Shown here one piece after another: positions 24,191 to 32,381 of a DNA stretch of 32,381 bases. A model generated the notes under the pieces. It saw only the letters and a program-made list of their open reading frames with translations, was not told the origin of the DNA and did no database searches. Each line of letters begins with the position of its first letter. Within the stretch, counting starts at the first letter, position 1. The translations under genes and the position numbers were made by a program. The stretch spans positions 1 through 32,381 of the forward strand of contig CAYUNR010000013.1 in the NCBI GenBank assembly GCA_964446295.1, written 5' to 3'. Origin of the DNA: CAITNM01 sp964446295 (GTDB lineage: Bacteria; Pseudomonadota; Alphaproteobacteria; Paracaedibacterales; CAITNM01).

Positions 24191-24502
24191 TTACTTCGTA
24201 AGGTGTTGATGTGCAATGACAGAACTTAACAATATGTTTCCGTAATAATGGGGGTATTCCTCACCACCTGCGCGGTTTGCTTCTATTTTTAATGCTTCTG
24301 GATTCAAGCTATAACCATCAATTTCTAACAGATAACATTCATCCGCATTAAAGAATTTTTGCCAAATGCGATTCCATTGGTTTTGAAGACTTAAATGAAT
24401 AAAGCCATCTTGTTGATCAAGCTCAGAACCTAAGAAAACTCTTTCACTTTGAAAATTTTGCCATTGAGCAGGCGTTAGAATTTTAAAAAATCTATTTTCC
24501 AT
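24191..24502 (-). CDS. DUF952-family protein
   Basis: The product has 103 residues and covers one DUF952 domain: FFKILTPAQWQNF, then DQQDGFIHLSLQNQ, LLEIDGYSLNPEALKIE and EEYPHYYGNIL. These signatures (K-I/W start, DGFIHLS, and the FPH/YPH-x-YG block) define the family. Members are small, related in fold to ADP-ribosyl-binding proteins, and their cellular role is not established. It is followed closely by the tmRNA promoter. Confidence 0.88.
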   Translation of the reverse strand: MENRFFKILTPAQWQNFQSERVFLGSELDQQDGFIHLSLQNQWNRIWQKFFNADECYLLEIDGYSLNPEALKIEANRAGGEEYPHYYGNILLSSVIAHQHLTK

Positions 24503-24519
24503 GCGGTAAGTATAAGATT

Positions 24520-24996
24520 CTAAGCGTTACGAATCAATGATAATTGCATAATATGCAGTCTTACGTTTTCAACCATTTCTCTTTTATAAAACGTATTGAT
24601 TCTTTTTTTTATACGGTTTTCTAAAATACTGGCAGCAGGTGCTTCTGGCCCTAACCATAACAGAGACATAGCAGAATATAAATCGCAGAATATTTCATCT
24701 CTTAGCTTAATAGTTTCCACTTGAAGCTCACGATAATTATCTATTCCTGTACTTTTTAGCTCAACCATAATTGTAAGATGTCCAGCTAAATCACCCTTTT
24801 TGATAACCGGCACCACCATAACTGGGATCATTAAATAAGGTAAGCGCGAAATATATCTACGTTGGATTTTTTCTAAATAACTACTACCAGATGACTTTTT
24901 CTTGCTATCGCTTATTTTTGCTTCGGCATTTAACATGCCAAAACAGGCACTCAAAGAAACTAATACGCCGATAAGGTAACGATTTAAAGTATTCAT
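24520..24996 (-). CDS. Exported or membrane protein, weakly FliL-like
   Basis: The product has 158 residues with a signal-like helix at residues 7-23 and a Ser/Lys linker. The mature part reads PYLMIPVMVVPVIKKGDLAG, HLTIMVELKSTG, then a helical region with LRDEIFCDLYSAM and ENRIKKRINTFYKREMVENV. This order (two strands, long helix, final strand) resembles FliL and related alphaproteobacterial proteins. No flagellar gene is nearby, so a motor role is doubtful. It lies 17 bases upstream of the DUF952 gene and may share its transcript. It is divergent from hrcA. Confidence 0.65.
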   Translation of the reverse strand: MNTLNRYLIGVLVSLSACFGMLNAEAKISDSKKKSSGSSYLEKIQRRYISRLPYLMIPVMVVPVIKKGDLAGHLTIMVELKSTGIDNYRELQVETIKLRDEIFCDLYSAMSLLWLGPEAPAASILENRIKKRINTFYKREMVENVRLHIMQLSLIRNA

Positions 24997-25062
24997 ACAA
25001 AATTGGTTTTTTACAGTTCTTTGTGTTACCTTCTATTTTATATGGTAAATGATTAACAAATT

Positions 25063-26100
25063 ATGTCTGTAGCTGATTTAAGCCTACGATCTTTAGAAAT
25101 TTTTCGCGAACTTGTTGATACATATGTAGAAACGGGTGAGCCTGTTGGTTCTAGAACTTTATCACGTCGCATAAAGACCTCATTATCTCCTGCTACCATT
25201 CGCAATGTAATGGCAGATTTAGAAGAAGCCGGTCTATTATACGCTCCGCACACATCAGCAGGCCGTCTTCCTACCGCCGAAGGGCTAAAGCTTTTTGTGC
25301 ACGGAGTTCTAGAAGTTGGTGCAATATCAGAACCAGATCGTTTAAAAATTGAAGACCACTGCAAAGCAGCCGGTAAAAGTGTTGAAGATATTTTACAACA
25401 AGCAACGGGCATGCTTTCTGGCCTATCAAAATGTGCAGGGCTTGTTATGGCGCCAAAATCTCAGGCTGCGCTTCGACACATTGAATTTGTGCATTTAGGT
25501 AATCAACGTTCTTTAGTCGTTTTGATAAGCCAAGATGGAATGGTTGAAAACCGCCTTATTGAACTGCCTGACGGCATTACCCCATCTATGTTAAATCAGG
25601 CATCTAATTACATTAATGCTCATTTTTACGGAGCAACCTTACAAGAAATTTTTCAACGCATTCATTCCCAAATGAATCAGAATAAGAATGAACTAGATCA
25701 GCTATCACAGCGCGTAATTGAAGCAGGAATTGGTGTATGGAGCGGTGATAAAGATAACGGCTCACTTATCATCAAGGGCCAAAACAACTTATTGCAAAAT
25801 GTTCAAGAAATGGATGATCTAGAAAAAATCCGTGGCCTTTTTGATGTAATGGATACCCAAGAAAGTTTGCACAAGTTACTAAATGCATCAATTCATGCAG
25901 AAGGTGTACAAATTTTTATAGGTGCTGAGAATAATTTGTTTTCTCTGTCAGGCTGCTCCATGGTAGTATCGCCCTATACAAATGCTCAACGCCAGGTCGT
26001 TGGTGCCATAGGTGTGGTAGGACCAGCCAGAATGAATTACGGAAAAATCATTCCCCTGGTAGACTACACAGCAAAATTAGTTAGTCGATTATTAAGTTAA
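25063..26100 (+). CDS. hrcA: Heat-inducible transcription repressor HrcA
   Basis: The product has 345 residues. HrcA represses chaperone genes by binding CIRCE operators and is activated by GroEL. The winged-helix N-terminus shows LVDTYVETGEPVGSRTLSRR and LSPATIRNVMADLEEAGLL, followed by HTSAGRLPTAEGLKLFV, all family signatures. The GAF-like and inserted dimerisation regions follow, ending in VVGPARMNYGKIIPLVDYTA. It is eight bases upstream of grpE, the usual hrcA-grpE operon. I found no CIRCE element in this window, so its targets lie elsewhere. Confidence 0.97.
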   Translation: MSVADLSLRSLEIFRELVDTYVETGEPVGSRTLSRRIKTSLSPATIRNVMADLEEAGLLYAPHTSAGRLPTAEGLKLFVHGVLEVGAISEPDRLKIEDHCKAAGKSVEDILQQATGMLSGLSKCAGLVMAPKSQAALRHIEFVHLGNQRSLVVLISQDGMVENRLIELPDGITPSMLNQASNYINAHFYGATLQEIFQRIHSQMNQNKNELDQLSQRVIEAGIGVWSGDKDNGSLIIKGQNNLLQNVQEMDDLEKIRGLFDVMDTQESLHKLLNASIHAEGVQIFIGAENNLFSLSGCSMVVSPYTNAQRQVVGAIGVVGPARMNYGKIIPLVDYTAKLVSRLLS

Positions 26101-26108
26101 GGTGAAAT

Positions 26109-26642
26109 ATGGATACACAGGACGTGCAAACCCAAGAAGAAATGAATGAACCAGTAACTACAGAAACTGAAGTGCTGACAGAGAGCGAAAGCGCAATTCT
26201 GGAATTAAAAGACCAGCTGCTTCGTGCACTAGCAGAAAATGAGAACACACGCAAACGTGGCCAAAAAGACAAAGAAGATGCTCTAAAATTTGGCGTTTCC
26301 AATATGGCGCGTGACATGATTGGTGTAGCAGATAACCTTCGTCGTGCTTTAGAAAACAAATCTGAAAATCCAGCGGATCTTGCTGAAGCATTATTTTCAG
26401 GGGTTGATCTTATTTTAAAAGACTTAGAAGGCATTCTTGGTCGACATGGCGTTCAACGTATTGACGCTACTGGTCAACAATTTGACCCTCATTTTCATCA
26501 AGCGGTGTTTGAACATGAAACAGATGAGCATGCTCCAGGTACCGTTGTGCAAGTCATGCAAGATGGTTACAAAATTCAAGACCGTCTTCTAAGACCAGCT
26601 ATGGTATCGGTTGCAAAGGCTAAACAACAAGGCGTAGCATAG
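26109..26642 (+). CDS. grpE: Nucleotide exchange factor GrpE
   Basis: The product has 177 residues. GrpE releases ADP from DnaK. An acidic, disordered N-terminus (about residues 1-25) precedes a long helix (ILELKDQLLRALAENENTRKR). The C-terminal beta domain contains FDPHFHQAVFEH, GTVVQVMQDGYKIQDRLLRPAMVSV, the GrpE signature. The ribosome binding site (AAGGTG) overlaps the end of hrcA. dnaK and dnaJ are not in the window. Confidence 0.97.
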   Translation: MDTQDVQTQEEMNEPVTTETEVLTESESAILELKDQLLRALAENENTRKRGQKDKEDALKFGVSNMARDMIGVADNLRRALENKSENPADLAEALFSGVDLILKDLEGILGRHGVQRIDATGQQFDPHFHQAVFEHETDEHAPGTVVQVMQDGYKIQDRLLRPAMVSVAKAKQQGVA

Positions 26643-26654
26643 TCAGTTTTGGGA

Positions 26655-26685
26655 GGAGGATATTACTGCCATAGTCCTATCCTCC
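26655..26685. terminator. Hairpin downstream of grpE
   Basis: GGAGGATA and TATCCTCC form a perfect 8-bp stem around a 15-base loop between the convergent grpE and the large exported-protein gene. There is no long T-run, so termination activity is uncertain. Confidence 0.45.
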
Positions 26686-26695
26686 AGAATTAATT

Positions 26696-29665
26696 CTACT
26701 GAGATTTACTCTCTTCATACCCCCCCAAACCTCTTCTTTGCATAGCAGCTAGCTGTACTCGTCGCTGTTGGTCTGGTGTTAGGGGAGGAACTTCTGCTGC
26801 TGCCGGTGCATCATTGTTTCTGATTCCTGCTGCTCCAGCTGGTGCTGGTGCAGGAGCTGCTGCCGCTGCCGCTGTAAAATCTTCTTCAACTCTCCCTGGT
26901 GCCGCTTTTAACTGTTGCGCTCTTAGATTCCAAGAATTTCTGAAATCTTCTCTAGTTGAAAAATCCCCAGCAGCTGCATCACCTGCCGCTAGATTTCTTT
27001 GAGCAGATGCTGCTGCCCTTTCCTCTGCCATCTTGGCGGCCGCTTCTATTTTGATACGCTCAGCTACTGCCTCAGCATCTTGTTTTGCGAGATCCATTGC
27101 TTTTACTTGAGCAAATCTGGCATCTTGAGTTGCCATTAATGCCCTTCTCTCAGCTTCCGCTTTTGCATCCGCATAAGCTTGTTGTTCCCTTTCCTGGTAC
27201 TGGGCAATGTAGTCTGCCACATTGAGCTCAATCAAAGTTGAAGTTGAATCTGGATCTAACATTCCACCTTCTCTTGTGACTCCTTTTCCAAAAATCAAAT
27301 GAAACACCACATCTCTTGGGTCTAGAACAATATGCTGGCCATCTGTTCCTGGAACCTGTCCATTGGCAAGATTATGTATGTAATCAAATACCTGCTGCAA
27401 TAGAGCAGTATCATTAGCTGGTCGTATTCTCATCCAACCATCGGTTAGAGGTTTTAAATATTCTTCAATAGCATCAAGGTTACGAATTGCTCGAACTCTT
27501 TCTGGTACAGGAGCAGCTACTGCTGCAGGTTGTTGAGGTGCAAATTGTTCTAAAGCTTCCGGGGTAACAGGCACAAGACGTGCACTTGTTGGAATAGGGG
27601 TAGTATCAATCTGCACTCCCTGTAATCTGCCCTGCAGCACGCTAGTTGCTAACCGTTGATATTTTCCTGGGTTACAAACCAAATGATCGCCCTCCACAGC
27701 ATCCGCAAGAGCACTAACAATACTTTGTTTAGCAAGCTCAACTTCACCTGGTGCGATATCTTTTTTCACAGATATTGTAGCAAAATGCCATAAGTGGGCT
27801 AAGCGTGTTTTTACCCGCTCATTCTCTGCTTGTAATAACCCTCCAAAATCATGAGTTGTGCGTCCTTCCCCTGTTAATGCTCTAATCGCCTTTGCATTTC
27901 CGCTTGCTTTAACATAAGAGGTCAATGCCGCTGAATCACGCTCAATCTCTTCAGGAGTTGGGTTCCATAAGGTTAATAACAAATTATAAGCTCTCTCAGT
28001 TTTTTTATCCCTGTCACCTGCATGCACATTAACCCCTGCCGCATAAGGGTTAGCACCTGCAGCAATTTCTGCACCAATTGGTGGAACTTCAGCATTTAGC
28101 TCAGTTTCCAGAACCTGAATTATCCGTTGACCTTTTTCCCTCTCATTAGCAACCCAGCGAACAAATAACAAAGCTCGGGCTGCTCTTAAAACACGTTCTT
28201 CAGGAGAGAGCTGGCTGAATCTATCGATGGCCGCTCTTCTATGTACTAGACTTTGTATTTGTGTGCCTAGAGTTAAAGCTGTTCCATAGTCAGCAGAATC
28301 AATCCTAGCAACAGCTCTAATGACCTCTCTTTTGTCATCCATTCCTACTGATAAGCTGTTAACCGTATTAATGAAGGCTTCTGTTAATTGGCTAGGATCA
28401 ATCCTACTAATAATTCTAATGATCGGTTCTTTGCCATTTATTCCTGCTGACAGACGGTTAACCGTTGTAATAAAAGCCTCTGTTAATTTTATTGGGTCAA
28501 TCTCTGCAAGAGCGGCTATGATCATTGCTCTTTGGCCTGGGTATTCTCCTTCAGCTAGTCTTTTTGTTGCAGATGTGAATAACTCATAGTCCTCAGGCAA
28601 AATCGTGCTAACATTACTCATTACATCTAACTTATCACGCAAGCTCATTCCTGTTGACAAACCGTTCACCGCCACCATGAAATTTTCATAATTTGTGGGA
28701 ATAATTTTTCCAATGATCGCCACAACTCTAACTTTTCCCTCTGCCTTTACTGCACCCGGAAATTCGGTAGATAATTGGTTAATTGCCAAAAGGATATTTC
28801 CGTAATTTTCTATAGTCACGTCCTTCATAGCTTTAATAAGTTCAATTTTTTGCTGAAAAGTCATTTCTACGGCTATAGTGCTAATCGCTGTTGCAAACTC
28901 TTCAGTTAATTTACTCTCATCAATCTCTGCAATGGCTCTTATAAGGTGAATTTTTTCATCAGCATTTAATACTTCCGATAGCGCATTAACCACATTAATA
29001 CATTTTTGTGTTAGTTTTTCACGTAATGCTTGGTTGTATTGCCACTGTTCTCCAAGCAAAGACAAAAATCTAGATATTCCAAAAAAGAGTGGCTCTTTTC
29101 CTGTTAACAACTTAAGAAACTTCTCAACAAGATCAGGAGGATATTTTTTTGGTTGGCTAAGTGCTTCGACAGCGCATAGTAATTTAATATTTTTCTTCAT
29201 TTGTAATGGAAAACGAAGAATTAATTCTTCAACTCTATCGCCGAAATCTGGTGTCAGATGCATTCCAAAATATTTGGCAGCGTCAGAAATAAAATGACTT
29301 TTTTCGTTTGGATTTTCTAATATGTTTGTGATTTTAATAAGAATTTGATAGTTTTCTGGTAAAATCTTCCCAAGGCATCTAATTATCCAATGTTTATTGG
29401 AAGTATCAAATCCTGCTAACGCATCAACTGTTGCAATAAAATCTAAAAATTTTTCATTTGTGAGTTGTGCCTCATAATATATATAATCTATTGCCTTTTC
29501 AGTTTGAGTATATGCATAAGTTCTGCTGCTAACACCTTTGAGCAAGCGCTCGCGAAACTCGTTATAATGCATAGGAGCAGTATACCCTCTGCCAACAGCA
29601 GCAGGATGCAATATATTCATTGTTGGCACTAAAAAAAGAAAGGGTAATAAAAGTTTAATTTTCAT
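26696..29665 (-). CDS. Large exported protein: helical repeats, LDPRDVVF module, Ala/Pro-rich tail
   Basis: From the ATG at 29665 the product has 989 residues; the upstream TTG at 29686 would break the signal peptide (residues 1-22). Residues about 253-475 hold at least six degenerate repeats of 33-38 residues. Each has the shape LTEAFxxxVNxLSxGM, then KxxIIxxIxxID, and they probably form an alpha-solenoid. A module with AARALLFVR (495-503), AGANPYA and LDPRDVVFHLIFGKGVT (781-797) is shared with the 284-residue protein at 14429-15283. Residues about 833-895 look like an Ala/Glu/Lys coiled coil, and the tail is Ala/Pro-rich. No named family is recognised. A secreted or surface protein-binding role is inference. 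Confidence 0.85.
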   Translation of the reverse strand: MKIKLLLPFLFLVPTMNILHPAAVGRGYTAPMHYNEFRERLLKGVSSRTYAYTQTEKAIDYIYYEAQLTNEKFLDFIATVDALAGFDTSNKHWIIRCLGKILPENYQILIKITNILENPNEKSHFISDAAKYFGMHLTPDFGDRVEELILRFPLQMKKNIKLLCAVEALSQPKKYPPDLVEKFLKLLTGKEPLFFGISRFLSLLGEQWQYNQALREKLTQKCINVVNALSEVLNADEKIHLIRAIAEIDESKLTEEFATAISTIAVEMTFQQKIELIKAMKDVTIENYGNILLAINQLSTEFPGAVKAEGKVRVVAIIGKIIPTNYENFMVAVNGLSTGMSLRDKLDVMSNVSTILPEDYELFTSATKRLAEGEYPGQRAMIIAALAEIDPIKLTEAFITTVNRLSAGINGKEPIIRIISRIDPSQLTEAFINTVNSLSVGMDDKREVIRAVARIDSADYGTALTLGTQIQSLVHRRAAIDRFSQLSPEERVLRAARALLFVRWVANEREKGQRIIQVLETELNAEVPPIGAEIAAGANPYAAGVNVHAGDRDKKTERAYNLLLTLWNPTPEEIERDSAALTSYVKASGNAKAIRALTGEGRTTHDFGGLLQAENERVKTRLAHLWHFATISVKKDIAPGEVELAKQSIVSALADAVEGDHLVCNPGKYQRLATSVLQGRLQGVQIDTTPIPTSARLVPVTPEALEQFAPQQPAAVAAPVPERVRAIRNLDAIEEYLKPLTDGWMRIRPANDTALLQQVFDYIHNLANGQVPGTDGQHIVLDPRDVVFHLIFGKGVTREGGMLDPDSTSTLIELNVADYIAQYQEREQQAYADAKAEAERRALMATQDARFAQVKAMDLAKQDAEAVAERIKIEAAAKMAEERAAASAQRNLAAGDAAAGDFSTREDFRNSWNLRAQQLKAAPGRVEEDFTAAAAAAPAPAPAGAAGIRNNDAPAAAEVPPLTPDQQRRVQLAAMQRRGLGGYEESKSQ

Positions 29666-29820
29666 GACAATAAAGCATTTTAACAACTGTTTAATAATAC
29701 ATTTGGAAAATTAAAAATTGGTTAATAAGGTTAAGCGCAATATTGTTTTGTTGCATTTTATAAATCGAAAAAAGATGCTAGTTTCTTGAAATAACATCTT
29801 TAATAATATGAAAAGCTCTA

Positions 29821-31164
29821 ATGCAAGAAGGCAGTTTACAAGCACCAATCCGTCACATTATTGATTGGGAAAGTGATGCCTTCTACGACGAATCAGCGCT
29901 CGACAAAGAATTACGTCGTGTTTTTGATATTTGCCATGGGTGTCGCCGATGTTTTAACTTGTGCGATAGCTTCCCAACCCTTTTTGATTTGATAGATGAG
30001 AGCGTATCCGGCGAATTAGACGAAGTTAAAAGCGAAGAATTTTCAAAGGTTGTGGATGAGTGCACTCTTTGTGATTTGTGCTTTGTGAACAAATGCCCCT
30101 ATGTTCCTCCGCACCAGTTTGATGTTGATTTTCCACACCTAATGCTACGCTACCGGGCAACCCAAGCTAAAACTCAGGGCATTAGTTTTGTTGATAAACA
30201 AATCAGTAAAACTGACCAAGTGGGACCAATTTCAGTAAAAATGGCACCAGTCGTTAACTGGGCAACTACAACGTCAAACAAGCCTTTACGCAAAGCTTTG
30301 GAGGTGGTCACAGGAATTGATGCAAAAGCAAACTTACCAATTTACGCCAACAAAACCTTGTGCCAACAGGTTGAATTAACACCCTGCTCTGTTAATATTA
30401 ACGGCCCTGCTTACGGCCAAAAAGCTGTTTTGTTTGCCACTTGTTTTGGCAATTATAATAACCCTGCCATTGGCCTTGCAGCGCGTAAGGTTCTTGCACA
30501 TCAAGGTGTTGATGTTGAAGTTGTCTACCCTGGTTGTTGTGGCATGCCTTTACTAGAAAAGGGGGATTTACAAGCGGTCGCCGATCAAGCCATAAAAATT
30601 AGCAATGCCCTTGCCCCTTATGTTGAAAAAAATATTCCAATCATTTCAATTATTCCATCCTGCAGTCTAATGCTGAAATCCGAATGGCCTTTGCTACTGC
30701 CTAAAAATGAACAGGTGCAACGTTTAAGCAAACAAGTTATGGATATTAGCGAATATGTTATTCACTTGCACAAAAAGTATACCTTAACCCAAGGCTTAGA
30801 ATCCCTAGAAAATAAAGCTGTGACTCTTCACCTTGCTTGTCATAGTCGTGCACAAAATATTGGTGCAAAAGCCGCTGAAATGCTACGTCTTATTCCAAAT
30901 TTAACCGTCCAAATTATTGAACGTTGTTCTGGCCATGGTGGTACCTGGGGCATGATGAACGCCCATTTTGAAACAGCCTTAAAGGTTGGAAAACCAGCAG
31001 CCAAACAAGCGCTTACTTACGATAACCCACTAGTGCTTTCCGAATGCCCGTTGGCAGCAAAACACATTTTGCAAGGCATGGACCTGCAATCAGACACAAG
31101 TCAAAGTGCCTATTCAACACTGCACCCAATTGAATTATTGGTGAAGAGTTATAGGATCAGCTAA
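29821..31164 (+). CDS. Heterodisulfide reductase-related Fe-S protein (GlpC-like)
   Basis: The product has 447 residues. The N-terminus has two [4Fe-4S] motifs: C38-x2-C41-x2-C44-x3-C48 and C81-x2-C84-x2-C87-x4-C92-P. Two cysteine-rich CCG-type domains follow. The first has C208, C239-C240-G (PGCCGMP) and C281. The second has C340 and only a single Cys, C369, in ERCSGHGGTWGM. This fits the GlpC/HdrD-like proteins that pass electrons to or from a partner enzyme. In alphaproteobacteria this protein is often beside a rubrerythrin and a DUF3501 gene, neither of which is present here. The exact partner is unknown. Confidence 0.88.
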   Translation: MQEGSLQAPIRHIIDWESDAFYDESALDKELRRVFDICHGCRRCFNLCDSFPTLFDLIDESVSGELDEVKSEEFSKVVDECTLCDLCFVNKCPYVPPHQFDVDFPHLMLRYRATQAKTQGISFVDKQISKTDQVGPISVKMAPVVNWATTTSNKPLRKALEVVTGIDAKANLPIYANKTLCQQVELTPCSVNINGPAYGQKAVLFATCFGNYNNPAIGLAARKVLAHQGVDVEVVYPGCCGMPLLEKGDLQAVADQAIKISNALAPYVEKNIPIISIIPSCSLMLKSEWPLLLPKNEQVQRLSKQVMDISEYVIHLHKKYTLTQGLESLENKAVTLHLACHSRAQNIGAKAAEMLRLIPNLTVQIIERCSGHGGTWGMMNAHFETALKVGKPAAKQALTYDNPLVLSECPLAAKHILQGMDLQSDTSQSAYSTLHPIELLVKSYRIS

Positions 31165-31223
31165 AGAATTATTCTTCCCCTTTCACTTGAATATTTTGTC
31201 AATTTTAAGTACGTTAACACAGT

Positions 31224-31300
31224 GCGTCCTTAGCTCAGCTGGATAGAGCGGCGGCCTTCTAAGCCGTAGGTCAGAGGTTCGAATCCTCTAGGACGCGCCA
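31224..31300 (+). tRNA. tRNA-Arg (TCT)
   Basis: The 77-base cloverleaf has acceptor GCGTCCT pairing with AGGACGC, discriminator G and an encoded CCA. The D-arm is GCTCAGCTGGATAGAGC, the anticodon loop is CTTCTAA (anticodon TCT, reading AGA/AGG) and the T-arm is AGAGGTTCGAATCCTCT. Confidence 0.97.
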
Positions 31301-31332
31301 ATTCTATGGTATCACCTTTGACAAGAGGCCTC

Positions 31333-32064
31333 ATGAAGACCCTGGTTGTAATCCCAGCCCGCTTAGAATCCACTCGCTTACCACAAAAGGCCTTGGCAGA
31401 TATTTGCGGTAAACCAATGATTGAATGGGTTTTAAACCAAGCAAAACAAAGCGCTGTTGGTGACGTTGTTGTAGCAACCTGTGGACCTGAAATAGCTAAC
31501 GTTGTTGAAAAAGCCGGCGGTCGTGCAATTATAACCGACCCTGCCCTACCTTCTGGAACTGATAGAGTATGGGCTGCGTATGTAGCCATGGGTAAGCCTG
31601 ATGTTGATATTATTATTGGCCTGCAAGGAGATTTACCACTATTAAACCCAAATTTGCTTCGAGAACTTTTAAAGCCTATCCAAAATTTTGATGTTGATAT
31701 GGTGACTCTTGGGACTCCCATTACTGACCCTGAAGAAATCACAAATCCAAATGTGGTTAAAATTGTCATGGACCAACCCAAAAATAACATTGCAAGGGCA
31801 ATCTATTTTTCAAGGGCTGCAGTTCCTGTTAATGCTTTAGTTTACTACCACCACATTGGTATTTACGCATATCGCCCTAAAGTACTAGAGGCGTACGTTA
31901 ATTACCCCCCATGTTATTTAGAACAAACCGAACGCTTAGAACAGCTACGCTTTTTGCAACACGGATTTCGCGTTGATGTAGCTGTAGTTGATTCAACCCC
32001 CGTATCAGTTGATACATTATCAGATTTAAACCGGGTGCGTGCAGCTGCGCCCAACCACGAGTAA
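31333..32064 (+). CDS. kdsB: 3-deoxy-manno-octulosonate cytidylyltransferase
   Basis: From the ATG at 31333 the product has 243 residues. KdsB makes CMP-Kdo, the activated sugar for the LPS inner core. The nucleotide-binding start VIPARLESTRLPQKALADI, then KPMIEWV, SGTDRVWAA, the metal-binding GLQGDLPLL and HHIGIYAYRP are family signatures. The start was chosen because AGAGG lies six bases upstream; the ATG at 31306 lies almost at the end of tRNA-Arg and has no ribosome binding site. It implies an LPS-containing outer membrane. It is 11 bases upstream of a small membrane-peptide gene. Confidence 0.96.
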   Translation: MKTLVVIPARLESTRLPQKALADICGKPMIEWVLNQAKQSAVGDVVVATCGPEIANVVEKAGGRAIITDPALPSGTDRVWAAYVAMGKPDVDIIIGLQGDLPLLNPNLLRELLKPIQNFDVDMVTLGTPITDPEEITNPNVVKIVMDQPKNNIARAIYFSRAAVPVNALVYYHHIGIYAYRPKVLEAYVNYPPCYLEQTERLEQLRFLQHGFRVDVAVVDSTPVSVDTLSDLNRVRAAAPNHE

Positions 32065-32075
32065 GGATTTTACAC

Positions 32076-32210
32076 ATGAAAAATACAATTATTTTAGCGC
32101 TTGCCTTAGCCTTAATTGGATTTGGTATATTTCTAGGCGTTGGCATTCGCAGCAAGTCAAACATTATAGAAAAACCAATCACCCTTTCTATGACGGAAAA
32201 ACAATCATAG
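32076..32210 (+). CDS. 44-residue single-pass membrane peptide
   Basis: ATG at 32076 (AGGA eight bases upstream) opens a 44-codon frame ending in TAG. The N-terminal half is a hydrophobic helix (TIILALALALIGFGIFLGVG), followed by a short polar tail. It sits between kdsB and ccmC, two bases before the ccmC start, so coupling is likely. It is not CcmD, which normally follows ccmC. No family is recognised. Confidence 0.6.
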   Translation: MKNTIILALALALIGFGIFLGVGIRSKSNIIEKPITLSMTEKQS

Positions 32211-32212
32211 AA

Positions 32213-32381
32213 ATGATTGCCCTAAATCCTGCTCAATTAAAACGCTTGTTCAGCACCATTAAACCAGTATCATTGTGGTTTTTTTTAATTTCAGCGCCCA
32301 TTGCATTGTTTTATGCCCTATACATTTCACCACCAGATTATCTGCATGGTGACTTGGTTCGTATTTTGTACGTGCATGTTC
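32213..32381 (+). CDS. ccmC: Heme exporter protein CcmC, N-terminal part (runs off window)
   Basis: The frame starts at the ATG at 32213 and is open to the window end (56 codons). The sequence WFFLISAPIALFYALYISPP followed by DYLHGDLVRILYVHV matches the CcmC N-terminus (first membrane helix, then the PPDYxQGxxxRIxYVHVP signature). CcmC loads heme on the chaperone CcmE in the inner membrane during cytochrome c maturation. The rest of the gene lies outside the window. Confidence 0.9.
   Translation, partial: MIALNPAQLKRLFSTIKPVSLWFFLISAPIALFYALYISPPDYLHGDLVRILYVHV

Noticed and set aside
24997..25062. CIRCE operator upstream of hrcA
   Set aside because: No TTAGCACTC-N9-GAGTGCTAA or near match in this gap or elsewhere in the window.
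31230..31790. Minus-strand frame covering tRNA-Arg and kdsB
   Set aside because: Antisense to a clear tRNA and a clear kdsB; no ribosome binding site or family match.

Overview
The window looks like chromosomal DNA of an AT-rich alphaproteobacterium, probably an intracellular or host-associated lineage of the Holosporales/Rickettsiales kind. The strongest lineage marker is a circularly permuted, two-piece tmRNA gene on the minus strand (about 23825-24140), directly followed by an alpha-type sspB. Other alphaproteobacterial markers are a Tim44-domain protein, a DUF465 protein, a heterodisulfide-reductase-related Fe-S protein and kdsB. Assignment below class level is inference. No phage, insertion sequence or CRISPR array was seen.

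Layout. 1-3.8 kb: an unknown protein open at the window edge, an exported serine beta-lactamase-like hydrolase, a membrane-anchored Ala/Pro-rich protein, an intergenic patch with two DnaA-box-like sites and a perfect 16-bp palindrome, and a thioredoxin-fold protein. 3.8-6.5 kb: a minus-strand, translationally coupled trio (hexuronic acid 4-epimerase, UDP-sugar 6-dehydrogenase, GNAT acetyltransferase) for a surface sugar. 6.6-13.8 kb: an exported orphan, HIT protein, dnaQ, a DUF177/YceD protein, tRNA-Asp, valS, a Pro/Gln-rich exported orphan and ubiE. 13.8-18.3 kb: Tim44-domain protein, two exported orphans, rsfS-rlmH, DUF465, tRNA-Phe and an SDF-family symporter. 18.3-19.6 kb: three consecutive small exported acidic proteins with low-complexity repeats, one split by a 100-N assembly gap. 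19.8-24.2 kb: ftsZ, an exported orphan, anmK, sspB and tmRNA. 24.2-26.7 kb: DUF952, a FliL-like exported protein and hrcA-grpE. 26.7-29.7 kb: a 989-residue exported protein with helical repeats. 29.8-32.4 kb: Fe-S protein, tRNA-Arg, kdsB, a 44-residue membrane peptide and the start of ccmC.

How the genes work together. The housekeeping content covers translation (valS, rsfS, rlmH, three tRNAs), ribosome rescue and proteolysis (tmRNA plus SspB), heat-shock control (hrcA-grpE), division (ftsZ), envelope and wall recycling (kdsB, anmK, the sugar-nucleotide operon), quinone synthesis (ubiE) and cytochrome c maturation (ccmC). Interleaved with these are about ten predicted exported proteins with no family I recognise. 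Two of them (14429-15283 and 26696-29665) share a conserved motif block around LDPRDVVF and are probably paralogues. These two, the acidic trio and the unusually basic tmRNA tag are the least ordinary parts of the window. Several convergent gene pairs overlap at their 3' ends.
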